Below are positions 47,048 through 55,455 of a stretch of 59,916 bases of DNA, piece after piece (the first letter of the stretch is position 1; every line of letters begins with the position of its first letter). A program made the translations under genes and the position numbers. The stretch is from contig JAJTHE010000062.1 of the NCBI GenBank assembly GCA_021298815.1, forward strand, positions 1 to 59,916. The letters run 5' to 3'. Under the pieces are notes generated by a model that was not told the DNA's origin, searched no databases, and saw nothing but the letters and a program-made list of their open reading frames with translations. This DNA is from Betaproteobacteria bacterium (GTDB lineage Bacteria; Pseudomonadota; Gammaproteobacteria; Burkholderiales; CAIKXV01).

Positions 47048-49116
47048 ACGCAGGTGGACGACAGGTCACCGGCACCCTGATCGGCGTCGACACCGGCGGC
47101 ACCTTCACCGATGTCGCGCTGCTCGATGCCGCCGACGGACGTCTGTGGGTGACCAAGACCGCGTCCACGCCCGACGACCCGTCACGCGGTTTCGGGCAGG
47201 GCATCGCCGACGGCCTGGCAGCCGGTGGCAGCGCCGGCAGCGCCGTCGCCCGCGTCCTGCATGGCACGACGGTCGCGACCAACCTGATTCTCGAACGCAA
47301 GGGTGCGCTGGTTGCGATCCTGGTCACGCGCGGCTTCCGGCACATCCTCGAGATCGGCCGGCACGACATCCCGCGCAAGTCCAACCTGTTCACCTGGGTG
47401 AAGCCGCCGCGGCCGGTGCCGCCGCAGCACATCTGGGAAGTCGGCGGCCGCATCGATGCCGCCGGTGCCGAGGTCGAGGAACTGGACGAGGACGGCGTGC
47501 GCGCTGCTGCGCGCGAGATCGCGGCCGAGGGCATCGCGACGGTGGCGGTCGTGCTGCTGCACAGCTATGCCAACCCGGCGCACGAGAAGCGTGTCGCGGC
47601 GATCGTCGCGGCGGAACTGCCCGATGCACAGGTGTCGGTCTCGAGCGAAGTGCTGCCGGTGTTCCGCGAGTACGAGCGCTGCGTGACCACGCTGCTCAAT
47701 GCCTATGTGATGCCGGCGGTGTCGACCTATGTCGAACGCCTCGAGCAGCGTACCGCCGCCTGCGGCATCGCCGCGCCGCTGCTGCTGATGAAATCCAGCG
47801 GCGGGGTCACCAGCACGATGAATGCGCGGCGCCGACCGGTCGAGACGGCCCTGTCCGGCCCGGCGGCCGGTGCGGTGGGCGCTGCCTTCATCGGTGCCAG
47901 TGCCGGCTTCCGCGACCTGCTGACCAACGACATCGGTGGCACCTCTGCCGACATCGCGCTGATCCAGGGTGGCATCCCGCGCCTGACCACCACCGGCGCC
48001 ATCGGCGGCTGGCGCGTCGGACTGCCGATGGTGGACATCATGACCATCGGTGCCGGGGGCGGGTCGATCGCGCGCGTGACCTCGGCCGGTACGCTGGCTG
48101 TCGGTCCCGAGAGCGCCGGCGCGATGCCCGGGCCGGTGTGCTACGGCCGCGGCGGCACCCGGCCCACGGTCACCGATGCGCACGTGGCGCTCGGACACCT
48201 GCCGCCCTATCTGCTGGGCGGGGCCTTCCGGCTCGATGTCGAGGCGGCGCGGCAGTCGATCCTCGACCATGTCGCGCGTCCGCTCGGCCTCGACCTCGAA
48301 GCGGCGGCGCGCGGCATCCTCGAGGTGCTCGACAACAACATGGTCGGCGCGATGCGCGTGGTGTCGGTCGAGCGCGGCGTCGACCCGGGCGACCTGGTGT
48401 TCGTGCCGTTCGGCGGTGCCGGGCCGCTGCATGGCGGTTCGCTCGCGCGGCTGGTGGGCTGCCACACGACGCTGGTGCCGCCCTCGCCGGGCGTGCTGTC
48501 GGCGCTCGGCCTGCTGGTGTCGAACCTGCGTGCCGAGTTCGCGCGCACCTGCATGCAGCGGGCCGGCCACTACGACATGGCCCGGCTCGGCGCGACCTTA
48601 GACGAACTGACCGCCGATGCGGTCGAATGGCTGGACGGCGAAGCGGTTCCCGAAGGCTCGCGGGTGCTGCTGCGCCAGGCGAGCCTGCGCTACAAGGACC
48701 AGGGCTTCGAGCTCGACGTGCCCTGGGGCGGCGGGGTGGACGACGCGGCGCTCGATGCGCTGCTCGAAGCCTTCCACCAGGCACACGAGCGCATCTACAG
48801 TTTCGCGCTGCGCGGCATGCCGGTCGAGATCGTCACCCTGCGCGTGGATGCGATCGGCATGCTGCCCACGGTGAAGCTGCATGAAGTCCCGCCCGGCGGC
48901 AGGCCGTCGGAGGCGATCGTCGGCAGGCAGCCGATCCATTTCGCCCAGGGCCGGGAAGAGGTGCCGGTCTACGACCGCACGAAACTCGGCGCCGGCGTCC
49001 TCGTCGACGGACCGGCGGTGATCGCCCAGCTCGACTCGACGACCCTGCTGTTGCCCGGGCAGGTCGCCGAGGTGCATCGCCACGGTTCGCTGATCGTGCG
49101 GGAGAAGGCCGCGTGA
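47044..49116 (+). CDS. hyuA: Hydantoinase A / oxoprolinase-type ATP-binding subunit
   Basis: The 690-residue protein is the HyuA partner of the preceding gene: GVDTGGTFTDVALLD is the ATP-phosphate motif of the actin-like fold, with NDIGGTSADIALI, VFVPFGGAGPLHG and LVPPSPGVLSALGLLV downstream. It couples ATP hydrolysis to ring opening by HyuB. Translationally coupled to HyuB by ATGA; the stop shares a base with the start of Bug 7 (TGATG). An amidase lies upstream, so a set of amide-opening enzymes with its own receptor is likely. Confidence 0.88.
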   Translation: MNAGGRQVTGTLIGVDTGGTFTDVALLDAADGRLWVTKTASTPDDPSRGFGQGIADGLAAGGSAGSAVARVLHGTTVATNLILERKGALVAILVTRGFRHILEIGRHDIPRKSNLFTWVKPPRPVPPQHIWEVGGRIDAAGAEVEELDEDGVRAAAREIAAEGIATVAVVLLHSYANPAHEKRVAAIVAAELPDAQVSVSSEVLPVFREYERCVTTLLNAYVMPAVSTYVERLEQRTAACGIAAPLLLMKSSGGVTSTMNARRRPVETALSGPAAGAVGAAFIGASAGFRDLLTNDIGGTSADIALIQGGIPRLTTTGAIGGWRVGLPMVDIMTIGAGGGSIARVTSAGTLAVGPESAGAMPGPVCYGRGGTRPTVTDAHVALGHLPPYLLGGAFRLDVEAARQSILDHVARPLGLDLEAAARGILEVLDNNMVGAMRVVSVERGVDPGDLVFVPFGGAGPLHGGSLARLVGCHTTLVPPSPGVLSALGLLVSNLRAEFARTCMQRAGHYDMARLGATLDELTADAVEWLDGEAVPEGSRVLLRQASLRYKDQGFELDVPWGGGVDDAALDALLEAFHQAHERIYSFALRGMPVEIVTLRVDAIGMLPTVKLHEVPPGGRPSEAIVGRQPIHFAQGREEVPVYDRTKLGAGVLVDGPAVIAQLDSTTLLLPGQVAEVHRHGSLIVREKAA

Positions 49117-50096
49117 TGAACTTGAAGCGGGCTGTCGCACTGTGCCTCGCTGTCCCGGCGTCGACCTTCAGTGCGTCGACCGTGCAGGCGCAGGCCTGGC
49201 CCGAGAAGGCGCTGCGGCTGGTGGTGCCGGTGCCGCCCGGCGGATCGCTCGATGCATACACGCGGCTGATCGGCCAGCGCCTGTCCGATGCGCTCGGCCA
49301 GCCGGTACTGGTGGACAACCGGCCCGGCGCGAACGGCATCGTCGGCGCAGCCCTGGTCGCGAAGGCCGCCCCCGATGGCTACACGCTGCTGATGGGTGCG
49401 ACGCCGACGCTGGCGATCAACGTGACGATGTACGCCGGCAAGATGCCCTACGACCCCGAGAAGGACTTTGCCCCGATCTCGATGGTCGCCAAGTCACCCT
49501 CGGCGCTGGCGGTGCACACCGGGGTGCCGGCCACCACGCTGAAGGAGTTCATCGCGCTGGCGAAGGCGAGCCCGGGCAAGCTCAACTACGGCACCTCCGG
49601 GGTGGGCAGCGGCAACCACCTGATGGCCGAGATGTTCCGCAGCGCGGCCGGCATCGACATCGTGCACGTGCCCTATTCCGGTGGCGGTCCCGGGCTCGCT
49701 GCGCTGGTCGCGCGCGAGGTCGATGCGATGGTGACGCCGCCGCCGACCCTGATCCCGATGGCGAAGGCCGGGCGCATACGGCTGCTCGCCGTCTCGAGCA
49801 GCCGCCGCTCGCCGGCGATCCCGGAGGTGCCGACCATCGCGGAGTCCGGCTTCCCCGGATTCGAGGCGACCATCTGGTATGCAGTGGTCGCGCCACGCGG
49901 CACGCCGAAGGCGGTGATCGACCGGCTGAACGTCGCGCTCAACGGCGTGGTGTCGAGCGCGGTCTACCGCGACCGTCTCGCCGCCGATGCCGCCGTCGCG
50001 GAGGGCTCGACGCCGGAGGCGGCGGCCGCGTTCATCCGCGCCGAGGTCGCGAAGTGGGCGAAGGTGATCCGCAGCGTCGGCATCAAGGCCGACTGA
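49116..50096 (+). CDS. Bug-family periplasmic substrate-binding protein 7
   Basis: A 326-residue receptor (327 if the GTG at 49113 is used). The ATG at 49116 shares one base with the HyuA stop, and GGAG lies 11 nt before it. The leader is short (MNLKRAVALCLAVPAS) with cleavage near VQAQA. Motifs: ALRLVVPVPPGGSLDAYTR, VDNRPGANGIVGAAL, HVPYSGGGPGLAAL. It is the last gene of the amidase-hyuB-hyuA operon, so its ligand is probably the lactam or amide acid processed there (inference). The last 14 nt overlap the convergent amidohydrolase gene. Confidence 0.88.
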   Translation: MNLKRAVALCLAVPASTFSASTVQAQAWPEKALRLVVPVPPGGSLDAYTRLIGQRLSDALGQPVLVDNRPGANGIVGAALVAKAAPDGYTLLMGATPTLAINVTMYAGKMPYDPEKDFAPISMVAKSPSALAVHTGVPATTLKEFIALAKASPGKLNYGTSGVGSGNHLMAEMFRSAAGIDIVHVPYSGGGPGLAALVAREVDAMVTPPPTLIPMAKAGRIRLLAVSSSRRSPAIPEVPTIAESGFPGFEATIWYAVVAPRGTPKAVIDRLNVALNGVVSSAVYRDRLAADAAVAEGSTPEAAAAFIRAEVAKWAKVIRSVGIKAD

Positions 50097-50964
50097 GGTC
50101 GTGCCAGTACAGCCGCGCCGGGTTGTCGACCAGGATGCGCTGCCGGTCCGCCGGGTCCGGGAAGTTGTGCATGAACAGGTCGACCAGCCCGCCGTCGTTC
50201 GGCATGTCGCCGGCGAGGTTCGGATGCGGGAAGTCGGTGCCCCAGAGCGTGCGGTCCGGGGCGGCCGCGTAGAGCGCGCGCACGAACGGCGTCGCGTCAT
50301 GGAACGGCAGCCCCGCGCTCGACACCCGCTCCGAGCCCGACACCTTGACCCAGGCGAGCGGGTTGGCGGCGAGCAGGCCGGCGAGCTGCCGGAACACCGG
50401 ATACTCGACCCCGTCGGAGGCCTTCACCCGGCCCATGTGGTCGATCACGAACGGGATCCCGATCTTCGCGAACAGGTCGGCGTACTTCGGGATGTCGACC
50501 GCGTCGAGGTGGATCTGCACATGCCAGCCGAGCGGGGCGATGCGCGCCAGCGTGTTCCAGAAGAAGCCGAGGTCGGGCGCGCCGCCCAGGTGGGCGACGA
50601 AGTTGAAGCGCACGCCGCGGATGCCGCCGGCATGCAGCGCGGCGAGTTCGGCGTCGGTCGTGTCGGGCGCGACGATGGCGACGCCGCGGTAGCGGCCGCC
50701 GCTGCGCGCGATCGCATCGAGCATCGCGCCGTTGTCGCTGCCGTGGCAGCTCGCCTGCACCAGCACGGAGCGCTCGATGCCCAGGAAGTCGTGCAGCCCG
50801 CGCAGCCGCTCGAACGGGATCTCCGGCGGCGTGAAGCTGCGCGTGGGCGACAGCGGGAAGCGGTCGTACGGGCCGAACACATGGCAGTGGGTGTCGCAGG
50901 CGCCGGCGGGCATCGCCTGCAGCGGTCGTGTCGGATGGTCGTCGGGACCGCGGCAAGGTTTCAT
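50083..50964 (-). CDS. Amidohydrolase family 2 protein, pyrone-dicarboxylate lactonase-like
   Basis: The 293-residue hydrolase belongs to the Amidohydrolase_2 (COG3618, LigI-type) family: CDTHCHVFGPYDRFP near the N-terminus, SVLVQASCHGSDN, IHLDAVD, FVIDHMGR, LWGTDFPHPN. These are the expected His/Asp active-site residues. LigI opens 2-pyrone-4,6-dicarboxylate; other members act on lactones of similar shape. It is on the minus strand, overlaps the end of Bug 7 by 14 nt and is divergent from the CMD-family gene (89 nt). The start at 50964 gives a typical length; the frame extends to 51030 with no support. Confidence 0.82.
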   Translation of the reverse strand: MKPCRGPDDHPTRPLQAMPAGACDTHCHVFGPYDRFPLSPTRSFTPPEIPFERLRGLHDFLGIERSVLVQASCHGSDNGAMLDAIARSGGRYRGVAIVAPDTTDAELAALHAGGIRGVRFNFVAHLGGAPDLGFFWNTLARIAPLGWHVQIHLDAVDIPKYADLFAKIGIPFVIDHMGRVKASDGVEYPVFRQLAGLLAANPLAWVKVSGSERVSSAGLPFHDATPFVRALYAAAPDRTLWGTDFPHPNLAGDMPNDGGLVDLFMHNFPDPADRQRILVDNPARLYWHDLSRP

Positions 50965-51053
50965 GGTCTGGGGCTCTCTGTCAGGCGGGATCGACCGGCA
51001 TAATAGCGAACCTTCCCGTCCACCCCGCATCCCTTCCTGCGCGAAAGACAGCC

Positions 51054-51626
51054 ATGGCCCGGGTCAGCCTGATCGAAGAGCAAGAACATCCCGAACTCGC
51101 CGCGCAGGTCGCGAAGATCCGCGGCGGCCGGCGCGGCACGCTGTCGATGATCTACCGGCTGATGCTGCACAGCCCTGCAGCCGCGATGGCGTGGTACGAG
51201 CAGAACTCGTCGCTGCGCTGGGAGACGGAACTCGACGGCTTCCTGCGCGAGCTGGTGATCCTGCGCGTGGCGGTGGTCACCGGCTGCGAGTACGTGCGCC
51301 GCGTGCACGCCGGCGTCTACGCCGAGGAAGAGGGCTTCACGCCGGCCCAGGTCGCCGCGGTCGGCAACCGCGAGGCGCGCTGGGACGACGAGGCGTCGCC
51401 CGAGGCGGCGCTGTTCGAGCCGCGCCTGCGCGCAGCCCTCGCCTACATGGACGCGATGACGCGCACGGTCGCCGTGCCCGACCCGGTGTTCGCGGCGTTG
51501 AAGCCGCACTACGACGAGCGGCAGATCGTGGAACTGACGATGCTGGTCGCCGCCTACAACATGCTGACCCGGGTGCTCACCGCACTCGAGGCCGATCTCG
51601 AACCCCTGCCGCCGAAGAAAGGTTGA
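51054..51626 (+). CDS. Carboxymuconolactone decarboxylase family protein
   Basis: The 190-residue all-helical protein belongs to the CMD/AhpD-like family: MARVSLIEEQEHPELAAQV at the start, RELVILRVAVVTGCEYVRRVHAG, in which Cys and His occupy the CxxH-type site (reading C-E-Y-V-R-R-V-H), and ELTMLVAAYNMLTRVL near the end. The AhpD CxxC pair is not present, so peroxidase activity is unlikely. It may act on a lactone or a related acid. It starts an operon with the hydroxyacid dehydrogenase gene 8 nt downstream. Confidence 0.75.
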   Translation: MARVSLIEEQEHPELAAQVAKIRGGRRGTLSMIYRLMLHSPAAAMAWYEQNSSLRWETELDGFLRELVILRVAVVTGCEYVRRVHAGVYAEEEGFTPAQVAAVGNREARWDDEASPEAALFEPRLRAALAYMDAMTRTVAVPDPVFAALKPHYDERQIVELTMLVAAYNMLTRVLTALEADLEPLPPKKG

Positions 51627-51634
51627 AACCCACC

Positions 51635-52735
51635 ATGGCCGAGTCCCGCCAGCCGCTGATCGTCGTCGAGGACGATCCCTTCCCGCGCATCCTGCAGGTC
51701 GTGCTCGATCCGACCGCGACGAAGGAGCGCACCGATGCCTTCATCGACTTCTTCGCCCATACCGCCGACTTCCCGGCCTGGTGCGAGGACGTCCGCTCGA
51801 AGGTCGGCACCATGTATCCCGCCACCGTGGTGACCGCGAAGACGCAGGAAGACCTGCGCGCGAAGCTGCCCGGTGCCGAGGCCATCGTCACCGAATCGCT
51901 CGCCGTCGGCCCGGACGAACTCGCCGCGGGCAAGGACCTGAAGCTGGTGCAGAAGTACGGCATGATCACCCGCGCGATCGATGCCGCGGCCTGCCGCGAG
52001 CGTGGCATCCCGGTCGCCACCCAGCGCCGGCGCTCGAACATCGCCTGCGCCGAGCACTCGATCGCGCTGATGCTCGACATCGCGAAGAAGCTGCACATCA
52101 CCCACGGCCTGCTCAGCATGGAACAGCTGCAGGCGGCCGGCTACCAGCCGAAGATGTACGACCGCCGCCACACCGGCAACTCGAACTGGGCGCGCATCCC
52201 CGGCATCCGCATGCTCTACGAGTCGACGCTGGGCATCGTCGGCTTCGGCGAGATCGGGCGCGAGCTGTCGATCCGCGCCGCGGCGCTGGGCATGCGCGTG
52301 CTGTACTGGCAGCGCACGCCGGTCCCGGCCGCCGAGGCGGCGGTGTACGGCGCAGAGTACGCCCCGATCGAGGCGATGCTCGCGCAGAGCGACTTCGTCA
52401 GCGTGCAGCTGCCGGGCAATGCCTCGACCCGCCACATCCTCGACCGCGGCCGCATCGCGCAGATGAAGCCGGGCTGCATCCTGGTCAACTCGTCGCGCTC
52501 CGACCTGATCGAACGCGCGGCGGTGCTCGATGCGCTGGCCTCCGGCCACCTCGGCGGGTTCGGGCTCGACACGCCGTACGACGAGCCCGGCGCGGCGGAC
52601 GACCCGATGCTCGCGTATCCGAACGTCACCATCACGCCGCATACCGCTGCCCAGCCGCGCACCAATGCGCTGAAGGACCTCGGCGAGATGATGATCGGGA
52701 TGGCCGGGCTGCTCGGCCATGTGAAGGTTCGCTGA
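51635..52735 (+). CDS. D-isomer-specific 2-hydroxyacid dehydrogenase
   Basis: The 366-residue enzyme has the NAD-binding fold of the D-2-hydroxyacid dehydrogenases: GIVGFGEIGRELSIRAAAL, catalytic Arg in VNSSRSDLIER, Glu in the LDTPYDEPG region, and His in TITPHTAAQP. It interconverts a 2-oxo acid and a D-2-hydroxy acid. The N-terminal substrate domain is somewhat long (about 190 residues before the NAD fold) with an unusual EDDPFPRILQVVLDP opening. It follows the CMD-family gene by 8 nt and precedes Bug 8 by 16 nt, so an operon is clear. Confidence 0.85.
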   Translation: MAESRQPLIVVEDDPFPRILQVVLDPTATKERTDAFIDFFAHTADFPAWCEDVRSKVGTMYPATVVTAKTQEDLRAKLPGAEAIVTESLAVGPDELAAGKDLKLVQKYGMITRAIDAAACRERGIPVATQRRRSNIACAEHSIALMLDIAKKLHITHGLLSMEQLQAAGYQPKMYDRRHTGNSNWARIPGIRMLYESTLGIVGFGEIGRELSIRAAALGMRVLYWQRTPVPAAEAAVYGAEYAPIEAMLAQSDFVSVQLPGNASTRHILDRGRIAQMKPGCILVNSSRSDLIERAAVLDALASGHLGGFGLDTPYDEPGAADDPMLAYPNVTITPHTAAQPRTNALKDLGEMMIGMAGLLGHVKVR

Positions 52736-52751
52736 CCCAGGAGACGCTGCA

Positions 52752-53771
52752 ATGCATGCAAGCCTGAAAACGAAGGTCCCGTTCCGTCCCGCTGCCACCG
52801 TCCGGACGGCTGCCGCGTCGGTCGCGCTGTGCGCGCCGCTCGTGCTCGCGTGCGCCCCGGCGGCTGCGCAGGCCTGGCCGGCGAAGCCGATCCGCTTCAT
52901 CGTCACCCTCGCGCCGGGATCCGCGGTGGACATCGTCGCGCGCCTCACCGGCGAGCCGATCTCCAAGGCGCTCGGCCAGCCGGTGGTCGTCGAGAGCCGG
53001 GTCGGTGGCGGTGGCGTGGTCGCGGCCGAGTTCGTGATGCGCGCGCCGGCGGATGGCTACACGATGCTGGTCGGGTCGATCGCCTCGCACGGCGTCAACC
53101 CGTCGCTGGTGCCGAAGATCCCGTACGACGCGCTCAAGGACTTCGCGCCGGTGGTGAGCCTCGCCTCCAGCCCGAACGTGCTGATCGCCTCGAACTCGCT
53201 GCCGGTGAAGTCGGTGAAGGACCTGATCGCGCTGGCGAAGCAGCGTCCGGGCGAGCTCACCTATGCTTCCGGCGGCAACGGCACGTCGCACCACATGGGT
53301 GGCGAACTGTTCGGCCTGCTGTCGGGCACGAAGATGAGCCATGTGCCGTTCAAGGGCTCGCCGCAGGCAGTGGGCGCGGTGGTGTCGGGCGAGGTGGCGC
53401 TGATGTTCCCGAACATCCCCAACGCGATGGGTCTGGCCAAGGCGGGCAAGCTGCGCATCCTCGGCGTGACCACGCCGAAGCGCCTGTCGTTCTGGCCCGA
53501 ACTGCCGACGATCGCCGAGTCCGGGCTGCCGGGGTACGAGGTGATCGCCTGGTTCGGGCTGTTCGCCCCGGCGGGCACGCCCTCGGCGGTGATCGACCGG
53601 ATGAACGCCGAGGCCAACAAGGCGCTGGCCATTCCGGCCGTGCGCGAGAACCTGATGACCCAGGGCTTCGAACTGATGGGTGGCACCGTAGCCGAGTTCG
53701 CCGCATTCGTGCGCAGCGAGATCGAGAAGTGGGCGAAGGTGGTCAAGGCCACCGGCGCACGCGCCGACTGA
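52752..53771 (+). CDS. Bug-family periplasmic substrate-binding protein 8
   Basis: A 339-residue receptor with a leader to about residue 39 (CAPAAAQAW). Motifs: AKPIRFIVTLAPGSAVDIV, ESRVGGGGVVAAEFVMR, HVPFKGSPQAVGAVVSGE, RSEIEKWAKVVKATG. The first ligand loop is APGSAVD rather than APGGxxD, a small difference from the other seven receptors here. It lies between the hydroxyacid dehydrogenase and the flavoprotein gene, so its ligand may be a hydroxy- or tricarboxylic acid (inference). Confidence 0.87.
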   Translation: MHASLKTKVPFRPAATVRTAAASVALCAPLVLACAPAAAQAWPAKPIRFIVTLAPGSAVDIVARLTGEPISKALGQPVVVESRVGGGGVVAAEFVMRAPADGYTMLVGSIASHGVNPSLVPKIPYDALKDFAPVVSLASSPNVLIASNSLPVKSVKDLIALAKQRPGELTYASGGNGTSHHMGGELFGLLSGTKMSHVPFKGSPQAVGAVVSGEVALMFPNIPNAMGLAKAGKLRILGVTTPKRLSFWPELPTIAESGLPGYEVIAWFGLFAPAGTPSAVIDRMNAEANKALAIPAVRENLMTQGFELMGGTVAEFAAFVRSEIEKWAKVVKATGARAD

Positions 53772-53871
53772 TCCCCCGGGGCTATACTGCCTGCATCGTC
53801 GAGACGACGCCTCCGGAAAACCGCGCCGCACGCATGGCGCACCCGGGGGCGGTTGCGCAGGAGGATGCAGC

Positions 53872-55407
53872 ATGCCGGGACCCTCGGTTCCCACTGAAGC
53901 GGTCGAACGCGACACGTTCGACGTCATCGTCGTCGGCGCGGGCAATGCGGCGACCTGTGCCGCGCTCGCCGCGCGCGAGCAGGGCGCGCGCGTGGTCATG
54001 CTCGAGGCCGCGCCCAAGGACGACAGCGGTGGCAACAGCCGCTACACCGCGGGCGTGATGCGGGTGGTGTTCAACGGCGCCGAAGACCTCGCGCAGATCA
54101 TCCCCGACCTCACCGAGGACGAGAAGCGCGACGTCGACTTCGGTTCGTACACCGAAGAGCAGTTCCTCGACGACATGGGCCGCATCACCCAGTACCGCTG
54201 CGACCCGGAACTCACCGAGATCCTGGTGCGGCGCAGCCACCCGACGCTGGTCTGGATGAGCCGCAAGGGCGTGCGCTTCAACGCCGCCTACGGCCGGCAG
54301 TCGTTCAAGGTCGACGGCAAGGTGAAGTTCTGGGGCGGGCTCGCCTGCGAGGCCTGGGGCGGCGGGCCGGGGCTGGTCGAGAACCTGCACAAGGCGGCGG
54401 CGCGCGAGGGCATCGAGATCCGCTACGAGACCGCGGCGCAGTCGCTGATCCAGGACGATGCCGGCGTGGTGCGCGGCGTGCGCGTGAAGCACCGCGGCGC
54501 GCGTTCCGAACTGCATGCGAAGGCGGTGGTGCTCGCCTGCGGCGGCTTCGAGTCCAACGCCGAGATGCGCGCCCGCTACCTCGGCCCGAGCTGGGACCTC
54601 GCGAAGGTGCGCGGCACCCGCTACAACACCGGGCTGGGGCTGCGCATGGCGATGGACGCCGGGGCGATGCCGTACGGCCACTGGTCCGGCTGCCACGCGG
54701 TCGGCTGGGACCAGAACGCACCGCCGTTCGGCGACCTCGAGGTCGGCGACAACTTCCAGAAGCACAGCTATCCGCTGGGCATCATGGTCAACGCCAATGG
54801 CCAGCGCTTCGTCGACGAGGGCGCCGACTTCCGCAACTACACCTATGCCAAGTACGGCGCGGTGGTGCTGGCGCAGCCGGGCATGTTCGCCTGGCAGATC
54901 TTCGACCAGAAGGCGATCGGCATGCTGCGCGGCGAATACCGCATCCGGCAGGTCACCAAGGCGCGCGCCGACACGCTCGAGGAACTGGTGCAGAAACTCG
55001 ACGGCGTCGATCCCCGGCGCTGCCTGCAGGAGATCGCCGAGTACAACCGGGCGGTGCAGGTCGAGGTGCCGTTCAACCCGGCGGTGAAGGACGGGCGCGG
55101 CACGCGCGGGTTGCGGGTGCCCAAGTCGAACTGGGCGACGACGATCGACGAGGGACCGTTCGAGGCCTATGCGGTCACCTGCGGCGTGACCTTCACTTTC
55201 GGCGGCGTCAAGGTGAACGAAGACGCCCAGGTCGAGGATACCGGCGGCAACCCGATCCCCGGGCTGTTCGCCGCCGGCGAGATGGTGGGCGGGCTGTTCT
55301 TCCACAACTACCCGGGTGGCAGCGGACTCACTTCCGGGGCGGTCTTCGGCCGGATAGCCGGTACGTCGGCAGGGACGTCGGCCGCCGCACGCGCATCCGG
55401 CGGCTGA
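53872..55407 (+). CDS. tcuA: FAD-dependent tricarballylate dehydrogenase-like flavoprotein
   Basis: The 511-residue soluble flavoprotein belongs to the fumarate reductase/succinate dehydrogenase family, closest in feel to TcuA: DVIVVGAGNAATCAALAARE (FAD), GGNSRYTAGVMRVVF, AVVLACGGFESNAEMRARYL, GLFAAGEMVGGLFFHNYPGG. TcuA oxidises tricarballylate to cis-aconitate in Salmonella; the electron acceptor partner TcuB is not seen here. ATG at 53872 follows AGGAGG. The sequence does not prove the substrate, and other small di- or tricarboxylates are possible. Confidence 0.75.
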   Translation: MPGPSVPTEAVERDTFDVIVVGAGNAATCAALAAREQGARVVMLEAAPKDDSGGNSRYTAGVMRVVFNGAEDLAQIIPDLTEDEKRDVDFGSYTEEQFLDDMGRITQYRCDPELTEILVRRSHPTLVWMSRKGVRFNAAYGRQSFKVDGKVKFWGGLACEAWGGGPGLVENLHKAAAREGIEIRYETAAQSLIQDDAGVVRGVRVKHRGARSELHAKAVVLACGGFESNAEMRARYLGPSWDLAKVRGTRYNTGLGLRMAMDAGAMPYGHWSGCHAVGWDQNAPPFGDLEVGDNFQKHSYPLGIMVNANGQRFVDEGADFRNYTYAKYGAVVLAQPGMFAWQIFDQKAIGMLRGEYRIRQVTKARADTLEELVQKLDGVDPRRCLQEIAEYNRAVQVEVPFNPAVKDGRGTRGLRVPKSNWATTIDEGPFEAYAVTCGVTFTFGGVKVNEDAQVEDTGGNPIPGLFAAGEMVGGLFFHNYPGGSGLTSGAVFGRIAGTSAGTSAAARASGG

Positions 55408-55455
55408 CGTAACATCACGGGTTGAATACCCCTATCACCTGACGAGGAGCTCCCG

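Noticed and set aside
53782..53787. Promoter for the TcuA-like gene (TATACT)
   Set aside because: The -10 candidate is good but no -35 sequence is found at 16-18 bp, and the preceding gene is only 100 nt away on the same strand, so read-through is as likely.
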